Of a DNA stretch of 64,000 nt, positions 55,023 to 64,000 are shown piece by piece (position 1 is the stretch's first letter; every line of letters begins with the position of its first letter). Made by a program: the position numbers and the translations under genes. Source of the DNA: Piscinibacter sp. (GTDB lineage Bacteria > Pseudomonadota > Gammaproteobacteria > Burkholderiales > Burkholderiaceae_C); NCBI GenBank assembly GCA_016706565.1, contig JADJJI010000015.1:310001-374000 (forward strand), in the 5' to 3' direction. The notes beneath the pieces are model-generated. The model saw nothing but the letters and a program-made list of their open reading frames with translations. It had not been told where the DNA came from and did no database searches.

Positions 55023-56582
55023 ATGCCCCAATCAGCCGACAAGGTCATCGACCACGAACTGCTGTTCCGCGAGCCGGAGTACCAGAAGATCTTCGCCGAC
55101 AAGAAGGCGAACTTCGAGTTCAACCATTCCGATGCGCGCGTCGCGGAGATCCGTGACTGGACCAAGAGCAAGGACTACAAGGACAAGAACTTCGCCCGCG
55201 AGGCACTCACCGTCAACCCGGCCAAGGCCTGCCAGCCGCTGGGCGCGGTGTACGTGGCCAACGGCTTTGCGAAGACGCTGAGCTTCGTGCACGGCTCGCA
55301 GGGCTGCGTGGCCTACTATCGCAGCCACTTCAGCCGCCACTTCAAGGAGCCGACGTCTTGCGTCAGCTCGTCGATGACGGAAGACGCGGCGGTGTTCGGC
55401 GGCCTGAACAACATGGTCGACGGCCTGGCCAACGCCTACAACCTGTACAAGCCGGAGATGATCGCCGTCAGCACCACCTGCATGGCGGAAGTGATCGGCG
55501 ACGACCTGAACGCATTCATCAAGACGAGCAAGGAAAAGGGCAGCGTGCCGGCCGAGTTCGACGTGCCCTTCGCGCACACGCCGGCCTTCGTGGGCAGCCA
55601 CGTCACCGGCTACGACAACGCGCTGCTCGGCGTGCTGCAGCACTTCTGGGACGGCAAGTCCAAGACCACCGAGCCGCTGGTGCGCGTGCCCGACGAGAGC
55701 ATCAACTTCATCGGCGGCTTCGACGGCTTCGTGGTCGGCAACATGAAGGAGGTCAAGCGCATCTTCGAGCTGTTCGGCGCGAAGGTGAACGTGATCTGCG
55801 ACCCGTCGGAAGTGTGGAACACGCCCACCGACGGCGAGTTCCGCATGTACGAGGGCGGCACCACCAAGGCCGAGGTCGAGGCGGCGCTGCACGCCAAGGC
55901 GACCATCGTGTTCCAGGAATACTGCTGCGAGAAGACCGCCAAGTACCTGGCCGAGAAGGGCCAGGAGGTGGTGGTGCTCAACGCGCCCGTGGGCGTGGCC
56001 GGCACCGACCGCTTCATCATGGCCATCTCGCGCCTGACCGGCAAGCCGGTGCCCGCGGCGCTCGAACGCGAGCGCGGCCAGCTCGTCGACGCCATGGCCG
56101 ACAGCCAGGCGCACCTGCACGGCAAGCGCTATGCGCTGTACGGCGACCCCGACCAGATGCTCGGCTACAGCGAGTTCCTGCTCGAGCTCGGCGCCGAGCC
56201 GGCGCACGTGCTGGCCACCAACGGCGGCGAAGACTGGGCGAACAAGGTGCAGGCGCTGTTCGACAGCTCGCCCTACGGCGCCAACTGCAAGGTCTACCCG
56301 AAGCGCGACCTGTGGCACATGCGCTCGCTGCTGCACACCGAGCCGGTGGACTTCCTGATCGGCAACACCTACGGCAAGTACCTCGAGCGCGACTGCGGCG
56401 TGCCGCTGATCCGCCTGGTCTTCCCGATCTTCGACCGGCACCACTACCACCGCTTCCCGACCTGGGGCTACAACGGTGCGCTGTGGCTGCTGACCATGCT
56501 GCTCGACGAGTTCTTCGAGACGCTGGACGCGAACACCATCGTGCCCGGCAAGACCGACTACTCGTACGACATCATCCGATAG
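55023..56582 (+). CDS. nifK: nitrogenase molybdenum-iron protein beta chain NifK
   Basis: 519 residues. P-cluster ligands C70, C95 and C153 are all present, with [15 protein letters not shown] and [13 protein letters not shown]. The N-terminal extension seen in Mo-nitrogenases is present. Pairs with NifD as the alpha2-beta2 catalytic protein. Cotranscribed with the ferredoxin gene 8 nt downstream. Confidence 0.98.
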   Translation: MPQSADKVIDHELLFREPEYQKIFADKKANFEFNHSDARVAEIRDWTKSKDYKDKNFAREALTVNPAKACQPLGAVYVANGFAKTLSFVHGSQGCVAYYRSHFSRHFKEPTSCVSSSMTEDAAVFGGLNNMVDGLANAYNLYKPEMIAVSTTCMAEVIGDDLNAFIKTSKEKGSVPAEFDVPFAHTPAFVGSHVTGYDNALLGVLQHFWDGKSKTTEPLVRVPDESINFIGGFDGFVVGNMKEVKRIFELFGAKVNVICDPSEVWNTPTDGEFRMYEGGTTKAEVEAALHAKATIVFQEYCCEKTAKYLAEKGQEVVVLNAPVGVAGTDRFIMAISRLTGKPVPAALERERGQLVDAMADSQAHLHGKRYALYGDPDQMLGYSEFLLELGAEPAHVLATNGGEDWANKVQALFDSSPYGANCKVYPKRDLWHMRSLLHTEPVDFLIGNTYGKYLERDCGVPLIRLVFPIFDRHHYHRFPTWGYNGALWLLTMLLDEFFETLDANTIVPGKTDYSYDIIR

Positions 56583-56590
56583 GCGCAGCC

Positions 56591-56938
56591 ATGGCGAACG
56601 TTACTTTCACCTCGCCGCGCATGCAGCGCGACCTCACCGTCTACGCGGTGGCGGGCGACACCCACACGCTGCTGTCGGTGGCGAAGAAGAACAAGGTGCC
56701 GCTCGAGTCCGACTGCGAGAACGGCGAGTGCGGCTCCTGCCTGATCCAGGTGAGCGTGCTGTCGGGCAAGGCGCCCGTCGGCATGGCGCTCACCGAGAAG
56801 GAGAAGACGGTGCTGCGCTACGCCGGCAAGATCACGCAGGCGCAGATCGACGACGCCGAGACGAACGACAGGCCGCCGCCCTGGCGGCTGGCCTGCCAGT
56901 TCATCGTGCGGCACGAAGACATCCTGGTGACCTTCTGA
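56591..56938 (+). CDS. [2Fe-2S] ferredoxin linked to nifHDK
   Basis: 115 residues, plant-type fold: SDCENGECGSCLIQ supplies three ligands and RLACQF the fourth. It resembles the [2Fe-2S] ferredoxins at the end of nifHDK operons in several diazotrophs (FdxD-like), probably donating electrons to or protecting nitrogenase. It differs clearly from the ferredoxin at 37501-37806. Confidence 0.88.
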   Translation: MANVTFTSPRMQRDLTVYAVAGDTHTLLSVAKKNKVPLESDCENGECGSCLIQVSVLSGKAPVGMALTEKEKTVLRYAGKITQAQIDDAETNDRPPPWRLACQFIVRHEDILVTF

Positions 56939-56944
56939 GCGCGG

Positions 56945-56966
56945 GGCCGGCGCGGCAGCGCCGGCC
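56945..56966. terminator. bidirectional hairpin between nif ferredoxin and the Ig-domain lipoprotein
   Basis: Perfect nine-base stem GGCCGGCGC/GCGCCGGCC with loop GGCA, between two convergent genes. No T tract on either strand, so it is a probable rather than certain terminator. Confidence 0.55.
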
Positions 56967-56970
56967 TGCG

Positions 56971-58284
56971 TCAGATGGCCATCGCCGCCGCCAGGCTGTC
57001 GCGAGCCGCCTTGTTCATGCGGATCTGGTACGGCAGCAAGGTCAGCCGTTCCTCGACCGTCGCCCCGCCGGGGTTGGAGACGTAGTACGAGCCGCCGAGC
57101 ACCGCGCCGTCGCGGATCAGCGAGCCGGTGTAGACGTTGCCGTTGAGCTGGAAGTAGATGCGGTACTGCACCGTGCTGCTCAGCGTGGCCGACAGCGGCC
57201 GCGGCGCCGTGGCCACCCAGACCGGCACGCCGCCCACCGTGCCCAGCGTGCCGTCGGCCAGGTTGTAGGTGGTGACGTCGCTGTTCGAGACGATGCCGGC
57301 GGTCAGCGCCGCGTTCAGCGTGGTGGCGCTGGCGCAGGGCGTGATGTTCGCGTCGGTGGTCGCGCCCACGCAGTCGAATGCGGTGTAGCGGTCGCCCAGG
57401 CTCGCCGACGTGTACTTGATGTAGCCCGCGCCGGCCTGGTAGGTGGCGCCGGCCGTCAGCACGGCGGGGTTGGCGAAGAAGGAGTTGAACCACTGCGCGA
57501 ACTCGGCCGGCGTGGCCGACACCAGACCCGTGAGCGAGGCCGAGGTGTAGTCGCTGCGCAGCTGCGAGTAGGCCACCGTGGTGTTGTCGGCGGCCAGCGA
57601 ATCGACGCGCACGTCGCTGCCCACATACGAGATGCGGTTGGAGGCCTGCAGCGTCGGCACCACCAGGATCGAGCCGTTCTTCAGGATGCGCGTCGGGCCG
57701 GTGCTGGTCAGCGCCAGGCTCGTGGCCAGGTTCGCTGGCGCCGATTGCGCGTTGGTCTGCGGGCCGGCGGTCAGCGGCGACTGGGCCAGCACCGAGGATT
57801 CGGAGTAGGCGTAGTTGGTGCCGCTGGCCTGCGGGCCGGACAAGTTGAGGTTCCAGCGGAAAAGGTAGCTGCCGTCGGACGGTGCCAGGGCCACGCTTTC
57901 GAAGGCCTGCTGGCTGGCGCTGGCCACCAGGCTCAGCGCGGCCGCGCTGCTGGTCACGCTGCCGTCGGCGTTGGTCACCGTCACGCTGTACTGCGCGCCC
58001 TGGTCGGCGTAGCTGGCCGCGGGCGTGGTGTAGCTCGCGGACGTGGCGCCGGCGATCGCCGTGCCGTTGCGCCGCCACTGGTAGCTCAGGCCGGCGCCGG
58101 TGGCGGTGACCGAGAAGGTGGCGCTCGCGTCGGTCAGCACCGACTGTGCCGTGGGCTGCGCCGAGATCACCGGCGGGTTCAGCACGACCGGCGGGCTCGA
58201 GTCGCCGCCTCCGCCGCCACAGGCGGCCAGCGCCGCGGCCAAAGTTCCCCCCACCGCGCTGCGCGCGAATGCCTTCCTGCTCAT
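56971..58284 (-). CDS. lipoprotein with Ig-like domain
   Basis: 437 residues. A lipoprotein-type signal ends in AAALAACGGGGG; then an Ig-like repeat (about 36-118: PPVISAQPTAQSVLTDASATFSVTATG...YQWRRNGTAIAGAT, shortened). The remaining 320 residues are Ser/Thr/Ala-rich beta-like sequence with two cysteines (FDCVGA, TPCASA) and are not recognised. Probably displayed on the cell surface or in the periplasm. It is convergent with the nifHDK-fdx operon and shows no nif link. Confidence 0.72.
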   Translation of the reverse strand: MSRKAFARSAVGGTLAAALAACGGGGGDSSPPVVLNPPVISAQPTAQSVLTDASATFSVTATGAGLSYQWRRNGTAIAGATSASYTTPAASYADQGAQYSVTVTNADGSVTSSAAALSLVASASQQAFESVALAPSDGSYLFRWNLNLSGPQASGTNYAYSESSVLAQSPLTAGPQTNAQSAPANLATSLALTSTGPTRILKNGSILVVPTLQASNRISYVGSDVRVDSLAADNTTVAYSQLRSDYTSASLTGLVSATPAEFAQWFNSFFANPAVLTAGATYQAGAGYIKYTSASLGDRYTAFDCVGATTDANITPCASATTLNAALTAGIVSNSDVTTYNLADGTLGTVGGVPVWVATAPRPLSATLSSTVQYRIYFQLNGNVYTGSLIRDGAVLGGSYYVSNPGGATVEERLTLLPYQIRMNKAARDSLAAAMAI

Positions 58285-58444
58285 GCCGATCCTCCCCAGG
58301 GCTGTTGGATTTGATTCGTTCAGCCCTCCCGGCGGGAAGGCCGGGGAGGCACTCTAGCCATGCCGGGCCAGCCCGGCAACACCACGGACCGATGTCGCCG
58401 CCGCGACAATCCTCGCCTGCCACCCGCCCATCCCTGGAGATCTC

Positions 58445-59056
58445 TTGACCCTTCTCGCCGGCTCCCCCGCGGCCACGCTCATCCTCGCCGCCATGCTGCT
58501 GGCCAGCCTGGCCGGCCTCTACGCGATGCCGGCGCTCATCGAGCGCAGCCTGTTCCGGCCGCACTGGCTGGTGCCGCGTCGCGAGTACGCCACGCTGGTG
58601 ACCAGCGGCTTCATGCATGCCGACCTGCAGCACCTGCTCTTCAACGCCTTCACCTTCTTCGCCTTTGCCTTCCAGCTCGAGCCGGCGATGGGCACGCCGC
58701 GCTTCGTGGCCCTGTACGCCGCCGGCCTGCTGGCCAGCGATGCGCTCACCTACGTCCGGCACCGCGACAACCCCGGCTACCAGAGCCTGGGTGCATCGGG
58801 TGCGATCTCGGCGGTGCTGTTCGCCTCGATCGTCTACTTCCCGACCTCGGCGATCTACACCTTCCCGATCCCCTTCCCGATCCCGGCGCCGCTGTTCGCC
58901 GTGGCCTATCTCGTCTACTGCCAGTGGGCTGCTCGGCAGGCGCAGGGCCGCATCAACCACGATGCGCACTTCGGCGGCGCGGTGGCCGGGCTGGTGTTCG
59001 TGGCGCTGACGGACGCGCCGGCCTGGGCTCGTGCCTGGAGTTCAGTGTTCGGTTGA
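58445..59056 (+). CDS. rhomboid-family intramembrane serine protease
   Basis: 203 residues with six predicted helices. Catalytic S118 lies in SLGASGAIS and the histidine in INHDAHFGGAVAG. HADLQHLLFN provides the N-terminal conserved His/Asn region. It cleaves membrane-spanning substrates that are unknown here. TTG start at 58445 is preceded by GGAGA. Confidence 0.83.
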   Translation: MTLLAGSPAATLILAAMLLASLAGLYAMPALIERSLFRPHWLVPRREYATLVTSGFMHADLQHLLFNAFTFFAFAFQLEPAMGTPRFVALYAAGLLASDALTYVRHRDNPGYQSLGASGAISAVLFASIVYFPTSAIYTFPIPFPIPAPLFAVAYLVYCQWAARQAQGRINHDAHFGGAVAGLVFVALTDAPAWARAWSSVFG

Positions 59057-59135
59057 GATGGCATCGAACCTGCATGGGTGAAGCCGTCTTGTCGCAAAGC
59101 CGACAAGCACCCCTTCCATTCATGGCGAGGCCCTG

Positions 59136-59459
59136 ATGCAAGCTGACCCCGTTCTGATCCGCACCACCCACGATGGCCGGCGCATCGAGGTCATCGGCGC
59201 GCGCATCTGCCTCGATGGGCAGCCCGAGGCCGACGAGCTGGTCGTGATCGACGAACACCCCAACCGGCAGGCCATCCTGAAGGTGGTGCCGCTGGCCACG
59301 CATGTGGCCGGCCGCCTGCCGCTGACGCTGGCCGAGGCCTCGGTGGCGCAGGCCGCGCTGCGCCGCGCCACCGACCGCTTCGACGGCTCGGCGCAGGCCG
59401 CGCGCGAGCGGCTGCGCCAGGTGGTGTGGCGCAAGTCGGTCACCGACGGCGTGGAGTAA
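59136..59459 (+). CDS. hypothetical protein
   Basis: 107 residues, no signal or membrane segment: RTTHDGRRIEVIGARICLDGQPEADELVVIDEHPNRQ (shortened) and a helical basic C-terminus. Not recognised. Nine bases separate it from the next small gene, so they are probably cotranscribed. Confidence 0.65.
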   Translation: MQADPVLIRTTHDGRRIEVIGARICLDGQPEADELVVIDEHPNRQAILKVVPLATHVAGRLPLTLAEASVAQAALRRATDRFDGSAQAARERLRQVVWRKSVTDGVE

Positions 59460-59467
59460 GCCGGCCC

Positions 59468-59734
59468 ATGATCCACGTGCTCGAGATGCCCTGCGACGCG
59501 CCGCCGCGCGTCTGGTTCGCCTTCGACGCCGACGACCTGGCGCGCAAGCTCGATGCCAGCGACGTGGCCGAACTGCATGCCGCCGGCCGCTGCCGCGTGT
59601 TCGCCGACGAGTCGGCGGCGCTGGCCGCCTTCGAACGTGCCGACGACCCCGACTGGCAGGGCGAAGGCTGGCGCGCCCGCTGGGCACTGCGCGAGCAGCT
59701 GGTCGCGCTCGAGGTGCTGGCCGACGATCTGTGA
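59468..59734 (+). CDS. hypothetical protein
   Basis: 88 residues, acidic, with MIHVLEMPCDAPPRVWFAFDADDLARKL at the start. No recognised domain. ATG 59468 was placed by its position just after the previous stop; the open frame begins slightly earlier. Partner of the preceding hypothetical gene. Confidence 0.6.
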   Translation: MIHVLEMPCDAPPRVWFAFDADDLARKLDASDVAELHAAGRCRVFADESAALAAFERADDPDWQGEGWRARWALREQLVALEVLADDL

Positions 59735-59758
59735 CGGCCCGCGGCGGGGCCGGCGCGG

Positions 59759-60142
59759 CTACTTCGGCGGCAGAGCCGAGCTCAGGCCGGCGAAGGCGCT
59801 GTCGTCGATGATGTCGATGAAGCCGGAGGCAGCGAACGCCGCGGGCGGCTTCTGGCGATCGCGCAGCTCCTTGCGCGCGAAGTACTTGGCCTGCGCGGCC
59901 GGCGGCAGGTCGGTGATGCGCACCAGGCCCTTGTCCAGCAGCACGTCGAGCAGGTCCTCGAGCACGCGCACCGTGTCGGCGTCGAGCCGCGCGTAGTCGT
60001 CCTGCAGGTCCTTCGCGTCTTCCCGGCCCAGAAAGCGCTGCACCTCCGGCGCCGCCTGCGGCAGGTACTCGACGGCGTCCAGCGTCGGGCTGCGGTGCAG
60101 GCTCTCGATCTCGCCGCGGGTGTTGCGATGGACATAAGGCAC
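59759..60142 (-). CDS. conserved hypothetical protein (often called tryptophan synthase beta-like)
   Basis: 127 residues from a GTG at 60142 with GGGAGAA upstream. The start PYVHRNTRGEIESLHRSPT and the LGREDAKDLQDDYARLDADTVRVLEDLLDVLLDKGLVRITDLP core match a proteobacterial family carrying this name in databases although it lacks any PLP or tryptophan synthase feature. Function unknown. About 190 bp without a gene lie between its start and the hydrolase gene. Confidence 0.68.
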   Translation of the reverse strand: MPYVHRNTRGEIESLHRSPTLDAVEYLPQAAPEVQRFLGREDAKDLQDDYARLDADTVRVLEDLLDVLLDKGLVRITDLPPAAQAKYFARKELRDRQKPPAAFAASGFIDIIDDSAFAGLSSALPPK

Positions 60143-60330
60143 GGCGGTTCTCCCTCGCCGGTGGTGCAAGTGCGGCCGGCCTGCAGGAATGCTAGGCCGC
60201 ACGGCGCCCGGCGGCGGTATGCCCCAGGGTGCGCCTGTGCCTTGCATGACAGCTTCTGTGCGCTGCACGAAGCTCATGGCGGCGCGCGCTGAGATACTCA
60301 CGTCCGTACGCATGAATCACGGAGGCGACG

Positions 60331-61026
60331 ATGGGCAAGACGATCGAATTCAAGCGCCCTGACGGCAAGGCTGTGCACGGCTACCTGGCCGAGGCCGAGG
60401 CGCCTGTGGGCGCGGTGGTCGTGATCCAGGAGTGGTGGGGCCTCAACGAGCAGATCCGCGGCGTGGCCGAGCGTTTTGCGAACGCCGGCTTCACTGCGCT
60501 GGTGCCCGACCTCTACCGCGGCAAGAGCACCGTGGAGGCCGAGGAGGCGCACCACCTGATGGACGGCCTGAACTTCGGCGAGGCCGCCTCGCAGGACGTG
60601 CGCGGCGCCGTGCAATACCTCAAGGCCGCGAAGCTCGGCAGCGGCAAGGTCGGCGTCACCGGCTTCTGCATGGGCGGCGCGCTCACCGTGCTCGCCTCGA
60701 CGATGGTGCCCGAGGCCGATGCAGGCGTGGTCTGGTACGGCTACCCGCCGCTCGAGTACGTGGATGCTTCGAAGATCGGCATGCCGCTGATGGCGCATTG
60801 GGCCACGCAGGACGGCGCCTTCGCCATCGCCGGCGTCGACGCGCTGGAAGCCAAGCTGAAGGAGGCCAAGGTGCGCTACGAAGGCCACCGCTACCTGGCG
60901 CACCACGCCTTCGCCAACGAAGACGCACAGGGCCGCCACCGCATCGCCATCACGCAGTACGACGCCGCCTGGGCGCAGCTCGCCTACGACCGCACGATGC
61001 GCTTCTTCGGCCTCGAACTCGGCTGA
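60331..61026 (+). CDS. dienelactone hydrolase family protein
   Basis: 231 residues. Catalytic triad visible: nucleophile C113 in GFCMGGAL, an early Glu in IQEWWGLN, and His in AHHAFANEDA. Cytoplasmic alpha/beta hydrolase acting on dienelactones or related esters; the substrate is not known. Its last 43 bases overlap the convergent HxlR gene. Confidence 0.85.
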   Translation: MGKTIEFKRPDGKAVHGYLAEAEAPVGAVVVIQEWWGLNEQIRGVAERFANAGFTALVPDLYRGKSTVEAEEAHHLMDGLNFGEAASQDVRGAVQYLKAAKLGSGKVGVTGFCMGGALTVLASTMVPEADAGVVWYGYPPLEYVDASKIGMPLMAHWATQDGAFAIAGVDALEAKLKEAKVRYEGHRYLAHHAFANEDAQGRHRIAITQYDAAWAQLAYDRTMRFFGLELG

Positions 61027-61430
61027 TCGTCCTCGGGGCCGCCCTGCCGGCCCCGCGCGTCGAGGATCGCCGGCAGCTTGCCCTCGATCCAGTCGAACAG
61101 CTCGCGCACATGGCGGCCCACCTCGCGGCCCAGCGGCGTGAGCCGGTAGTCCACGTGCGGTGGCTGCACCGGGTGCTCCACGCGCAGCACGAAGCCGTCG
61201 GACTCCAGCCATTGCAGCGTCTGCGCCAGCATGCGCTCGCTGACGCCGCCGATGCCGCGGCGCAGCTCGCTGAAGCGCAGCGTGCCGCTGCCCAGCAGCG
61301 CCACCAGCACCAGCACGCCCCAGCGGCTGGTGACGTGCTGCAGCACCTCGCGCGAGGGGCATTCGGCGGCGAACAGGTTGCCGCGCAGCAGCGGCTCGTG
61401 ATCGATGTCTGGGGCGGTGGCGGCATGCAT
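60984..61430 (-). CDS. HxlR-family redox-type regulator (YtfH-like)
   Basis: 148 residues. A winged HTH (VTSRWGVLVLVALLGSGTLRFSELRRGIGGVSERMLAQTLQWLE, shortened) with an N-terminal Cys (AAECPSREVL), the cysteine used for quinone or thiol sensing in QorR/HypR relatives. ATG 61430 has GAGG nine bases upstream; GTG 61436 is too close. Divergent from the QorB-like gene, so it probably represses it through the CTTAC/GTAAG dyad. Confidence 0.85.
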   Translation of the reverse strand: MHAATAPDIDHEPLLRGNLFAAECPSREVLQHVTSRWGVLVLVALLGSGTLRFSELRRGIGGVSERMLAQTLQWLESDGFVLRVEHPVQPPHVDYRLTPLGREVGRHVRELFDWIEGKLPAILDARGRQGGPEDDQPSSRPKKRIVRS

Positions 61431-61453
61431 GGACACTTACCTCGGCGTTAGTA

Positions 61454-61468
61454 CTTACGAAAAGTAAG
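61454..61468. promoter_or_regulatory. probable HxlR operator
   Basis: CTTAC-N5-GTAAG inverted repeat in the divergent gap between the HxlR and QorB-like genes. ACTTAC also occurs at 61435-61440, giving a second half-site. Confidence 0.55.
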
Positions 61469-61522
61469 CATACCCGACATGATGAAGCCCTGTCATCCAC
61501 CCGACCCCACGGAGCAAACATC

Positions 61523-62383
61523 ATGATCGTCGTCACCGGTGCCACCGGCCAACTCGGCCGTCTCGTCATCGCCCAGCTCATCGAACGCGGCGTGGCCGCG
61601 CAGCAGATCGTCGCCGCCGTACGCACCCCGGCCAAGGCGGCCGACCTGGCCGCCCTGGGCCTGCAGGTGCGCGAGGCCGACTACACCCGCCCCGCCACGC
61701 TGGCCGCCGCCTTCAAGGGCGCCGAACGTGTGCTGCTCATCTCGTCCAGCGAAGTCGGCCAGCGCCTGCCGCAGCACCGCGCGGTGATCGACGCGGCGCG
61801 CGAGGCGCGCGTGGGCCAGCTCGTCTACACCAGCCTGCTGCGCGCCGACAGCTCGCCGCTGGGCCTGGCCGCCGAGCACAAGGCCACCGAAGCGCTAATC
61901 GCCGCGTCGGGCCTGCCGCACGTGCTGCTGCGCAGCGGCTGGTACACCGAGAATTACCTCGCCAGCGTGGCACCGGCGCTGCAGCATGGCGCCTTCATCG
62001 GCGCGGCCGGATCGGGCCGCATCGCCTCGGCCACACGGGCCGACTACGCTGCCGCCGCAGCGGCCGTGCTCGCGCAGCCGGTGGGCAGCAACCGCAGCTA
62101 CGAGCTCGCAGGCGACACCTCGTACATGCTGGCCGAACTGGTGGCCGAGCTGAACCGCCAGACCGGCCGCGCGGTGGTGTATCAAGACCTGCCGCAGCAG
62201 GCCTTCGAGGCGGCGCTCGTCGGTGCCGGCCTGCCCGCGCCCTTTGCGGCGCTGCTGGCCGATTCGGACGCCGGTGCCGCGAAGGGCGCGCTGTTCGACG
62301 ACGGCCATCAGCTCGGCACGCTGATCGGCCGCCCGACCACGCCGCTGGCCGTGGCGATGAAGGCGGCGCTGGCCAAGGCCTGA
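61523..62383 (+). CDS. qorB: NmrA/QorB-type NAD(P)H:quinone oxidoreductase
   Basis: 286 residues. Rossmann motif VTGATGQLGRLV at the N-terminus and the SSSEVGQRLPQHRAVIDAA block are those of E. coli QorB (YtfG), an NADPH:quinone reductase of the extended SDR class. It is paired divergently with an HxlR gene, exactly as ytfG with ytfH. It ends 13 bp before the convergent HtrA gene. Confidence 0.86.
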   Translation: MIVVTGATGQLGRLVIAQLIERGVAAQQIVAAVRTPAKAADLAALGLQVREADYTRPATLAAAFKGAERVLLISSSEVGQRLPQHRAVIDAAREARVGQLVYTSLLRADSSPLGLAAEHKATEALIAASGLPHVLLRSGWYTENYLASVAPALQHGAFIGAAGSGRIASATRADYAAAAAAVLAQPVGSNRSYELAGDTSYMLAELVAELNRQTGRAVVYQDLPQQAFEAALVGAGLPAPFAALLADSDAGAAKGALFDDGHQLGTLIGRPTTPLAVAMKAALAKA

Positions 62384-62396
62384 GCGCCTGCGCTGA

Positions 62397-63908
62397 TCAA
62401 CCTAGGCTGACCGGCACGAAGATCTGCTGCCCGTCGCGCATCACCAGCAGCGCCACGTGCTTGGGGTGCGCGCGCAGCGCGTCGCGCACCTGCGCGATGC
62501 CCTGCACCGGCTTGCCGTTCAGTGCCAGCAGCACGTCGCCGCGCTGCACGCCGGCCAGCTGCGCCGGGCCCGACACCTGCTCGACGAGCAGGCCGTGGTC
62601 CAGCCCCGCGCTGCGCAACTCGTCGCGTTGCAGCGGGCGCACCGCCAGGCCCAGCGTGCCGCCTTCGGCCGCGGCCGCCTGCTCGCCGCGCTCGGGCTCG
62701 GCGCGGCCCAGCGTCACTGAAAGTTCGCTGCGCGACTTGTCGCGCCACAGCGCGAGGTTCAGACGTTCGCCCGGCTTGGCCAGGCCAACGCGGCCCGACA
62801 CATCGCCGGCCACCTGAACCGGCACGCCGTCGACCGCGGTGATCACGTCGCCCGACTTCAGGCCCGCCTTCTCGGCCGCGCTGCCGGGCACCACGTTGGC
62901 CACCAACGCGCCCGAGGGCGAGGCCAGGCCGAAGGAGCTGGCCAGCGGCGCCGAGAGATCCTGCAGCGTCACGCCCAGGCGCGCGTGGTCGACGCGGCCC
63001 TTGGCGACGATCTGCTCCTTCACGTGAAGCGCCACGTCCAGCGGGATCGCGAAGGCCAGGCCCTGGAAGCCGCCGCTTTGCGAATAGATCTGCGCGTTGA
63101 TGCCCACCACGCGGCCGGACGAATCGAACAGCGGGCCGCCGGAGTTGCCGGGGTTCACCGCCGCATCGGTCTGGATGAAGGGCACATAGCTGTCGCCGGG
63201 CAGTGAACGGCCCTTGGCGCTGACGATGCCCTGCGTGGCCGTCTGCTCGAAGCCGTAGGGCGCGCCGATGGCCAGCACCCAATCGCCCACCTGCACGGCA
63301 CGCGGGTCGCCCAGCGTGACGGCGGGCAGGCCCTTGGCATCGACCTTCAGCACGGCCACGTCGGTGCTGGTGTCGCTGCCCAGCACCTTGGCCGCGAACT
63401 CGCGGCGGTCCGACAGCTTCACCGTCACCTGCTTGGCGCCGCGCACCACGTGCGCGTTGGTGAGGATCAGGCCATCGGCGCTGACGATGAAGCCCGAGCC
63501 CTGGCCGCGGAAGGGCATCGCGCCCTGCGGCGGCAAACGCAGGCCGGGGATGCCGCGGAAGAAGCGGAAGAAGTGCTCGGCTTCAGGATCGGAGTCCTCG
63601 TCGCCGCCCGAGGCATCGGCCCCGACGTTGCGCAAACCCGCCACCGTGACGCCCACCACTGCCGGCCCCTGCGACTGCACGATGGCGCGATAGTTGGGCA
63701 GCTGCGCGGGCGGCAGCGGGTTGGCAGCCAGCGTCGCGGGCGTGGCCGCAGCGATGGTGGCCGCCTTGTCGGACGTGGCCGCCGGCGCCGACGCGCTGGC
63801 GCCGAAGTGCAGCCATGTCGGCAGGGTGATGGCATCGGCCGCCGTGGCGGCCATGGACAGAACGAGCAGCGCCGAAGCGGCGGCGGTGGCGGTAAACCTG
63901 CGGGACAT
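62397..63908 (-). CDS. degQ: periplasmic serine protease DegQ/HtrA
   Basis: 503 residues. Signal peptide (MSRRFTATAAASALLVLSMAA), chymotrypsin-like domain with triad H153 (TNAHVV), D183 (STDVAVLKV) and S256 (GNSGGP), then two PDZ domains (about 290-380 and 420-500). An N-terminal linker rich in Ala is longer than usual. It degrades or refolds damaged periplasmic proteins. The last 92 bases of the window hold only its upstream region. Confidence 0.9.
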   Translation of the reverse strand: MSRRFTATAAASALLVLSMAATAADAITLPTWLHFGASASAPAATSDKAATIAAATPATLAANPLPPAQLPNYRAIVQSQGPAVVGVTVAGLRNVGADASGGDEDSDPEAEHFFRFFRGIPGLRLPPQGAMPFRGQGSGFIVSADGLILTNAHVVRGAKQVTVKLSDRREFAAKVLGSDTSTDVAVLKVDAKGLPAVTLGDPRAVQVGDWVLAIGAPYGFEQTATQGIVSAKGRSLPGDSYVPFIQTDAAVNPGNSGGPLFDSSGRVVGINAQIYSQSGGFQGLAFAIPLDVALHVKEQIVAKGRVDHARLGVTLQDLSAPLASSFGLASPSGALVANVVPGSAAEKAGLKSGDVITAVDGVPVQVAGDVSGRVGLAKPGERLNLALWRDKSRSELSVTLGRAEPERGEQAAAAEGGTLGLAVRPLQRDELRSAGLDHGLLVEQVSGPAQLAGVQRGDVLLALNGKPVQGIAQVRDALRAHPKHVALLVMRDGQQIFVPVSLG

Positions 63909-64000
63909 GAGAGGCTCCTTCGATCGTGACGCTGCGCGAGGGGCAGCGGGATGAAGAGCACTCTAGGGAGCGGGGGTGAGGGGTGGGTGAGGGGGAGGTT

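Overview
The window comes from a GC-rich betaproteobacterial diazotroph, most likely a member of the Burkholderiales (Rubrivivax/Leptothrix-like). This rests on the GC content, the mix of housekeeping genes (lplT, purU, waaF, radA, ilvE, alr) and the form of the molybdenum-nitrogenase cluster. It is inference from gene content; no 16S rRNA or other marker is present. No CRISPR array, insertion sequence, phage gene or rRNA was seen. One tRNA gene, tRNA-Arg(CCG), is present.

Layout. 1-28.2 kb is ordinary chromosome. It holds a cytochrome b / diheme cytochrome c / SHP redox triad, an aromatic aminotransferase, glutathione peroxidase, a response regulator, transporters, an alr-membrane protein-arfB unit, a ClC transporter with a MarR regulator, a Pal-like lipoprotein, radA, ilvE, waaF coupled to a PAS histidine kinase, an ECF sigma/anti-sigma pair, purU, a cytochrome c5-like protein, and an AcoR-type sigma54 activator in front of a flavin monooxygenase. 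After the tRNA and an IF-1 gene, 29.1-37.8 kb is one nif operon read from a NifA/sigma54 promoter: nifB, fdxN, an IscA-like gene, a TPR-like gene, an Fe-S LRV protein, two nifZ-like genes, an unknown, nifS, nifT, a small DUF6129-like gene, a DegT-fold protein lacking the PLP lysine, a frameshifted SIR2-like gene and a [2Fe-2S] ferredoxin.

37.8-49.2 kb looks like a non-nif block set between the two nif parts. It holds a giant XRE/AAA/TPR regulator, an FAD amine-oxidase-like enzyme, a lipase-like lipoprotein, a DUF302 protein and a TetR-controlled ABC exporter. A 55-bp ferredoxin gene remnant lies inside it. At 49.2-56.9 kb nif genes resume around a divergent control region: leftward, truncated haemoglobin - unknown - draT - draG - fmdB; rightward, nifHDK and a [2Fe-2S] ferredoxin. 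The remaining 57-64 kb is again ordinary (Ig-domain lipoprotein, rhomboid protease, small unknowns, dienelactone hydrolase, HxlR/QorB pair, HtrA/DegQ protease).

How the genes work together. NifB makes the FeMo-cofactor precursor, and NifS, IscA-like, NifZ and the ferredoxins serve cluster assembly and electron supply for NifHDK. DraT/DraG would switch NifH off and on by ADP-ribosylation of Arg102, which is present. A single palindromic NifA site lies about equally far from two divergent sigma54 elements. Nitrogenase and its post-translational switch, with a globin, therefore appear to be co-induced. nifA, nifL and nifENX are not in the window.
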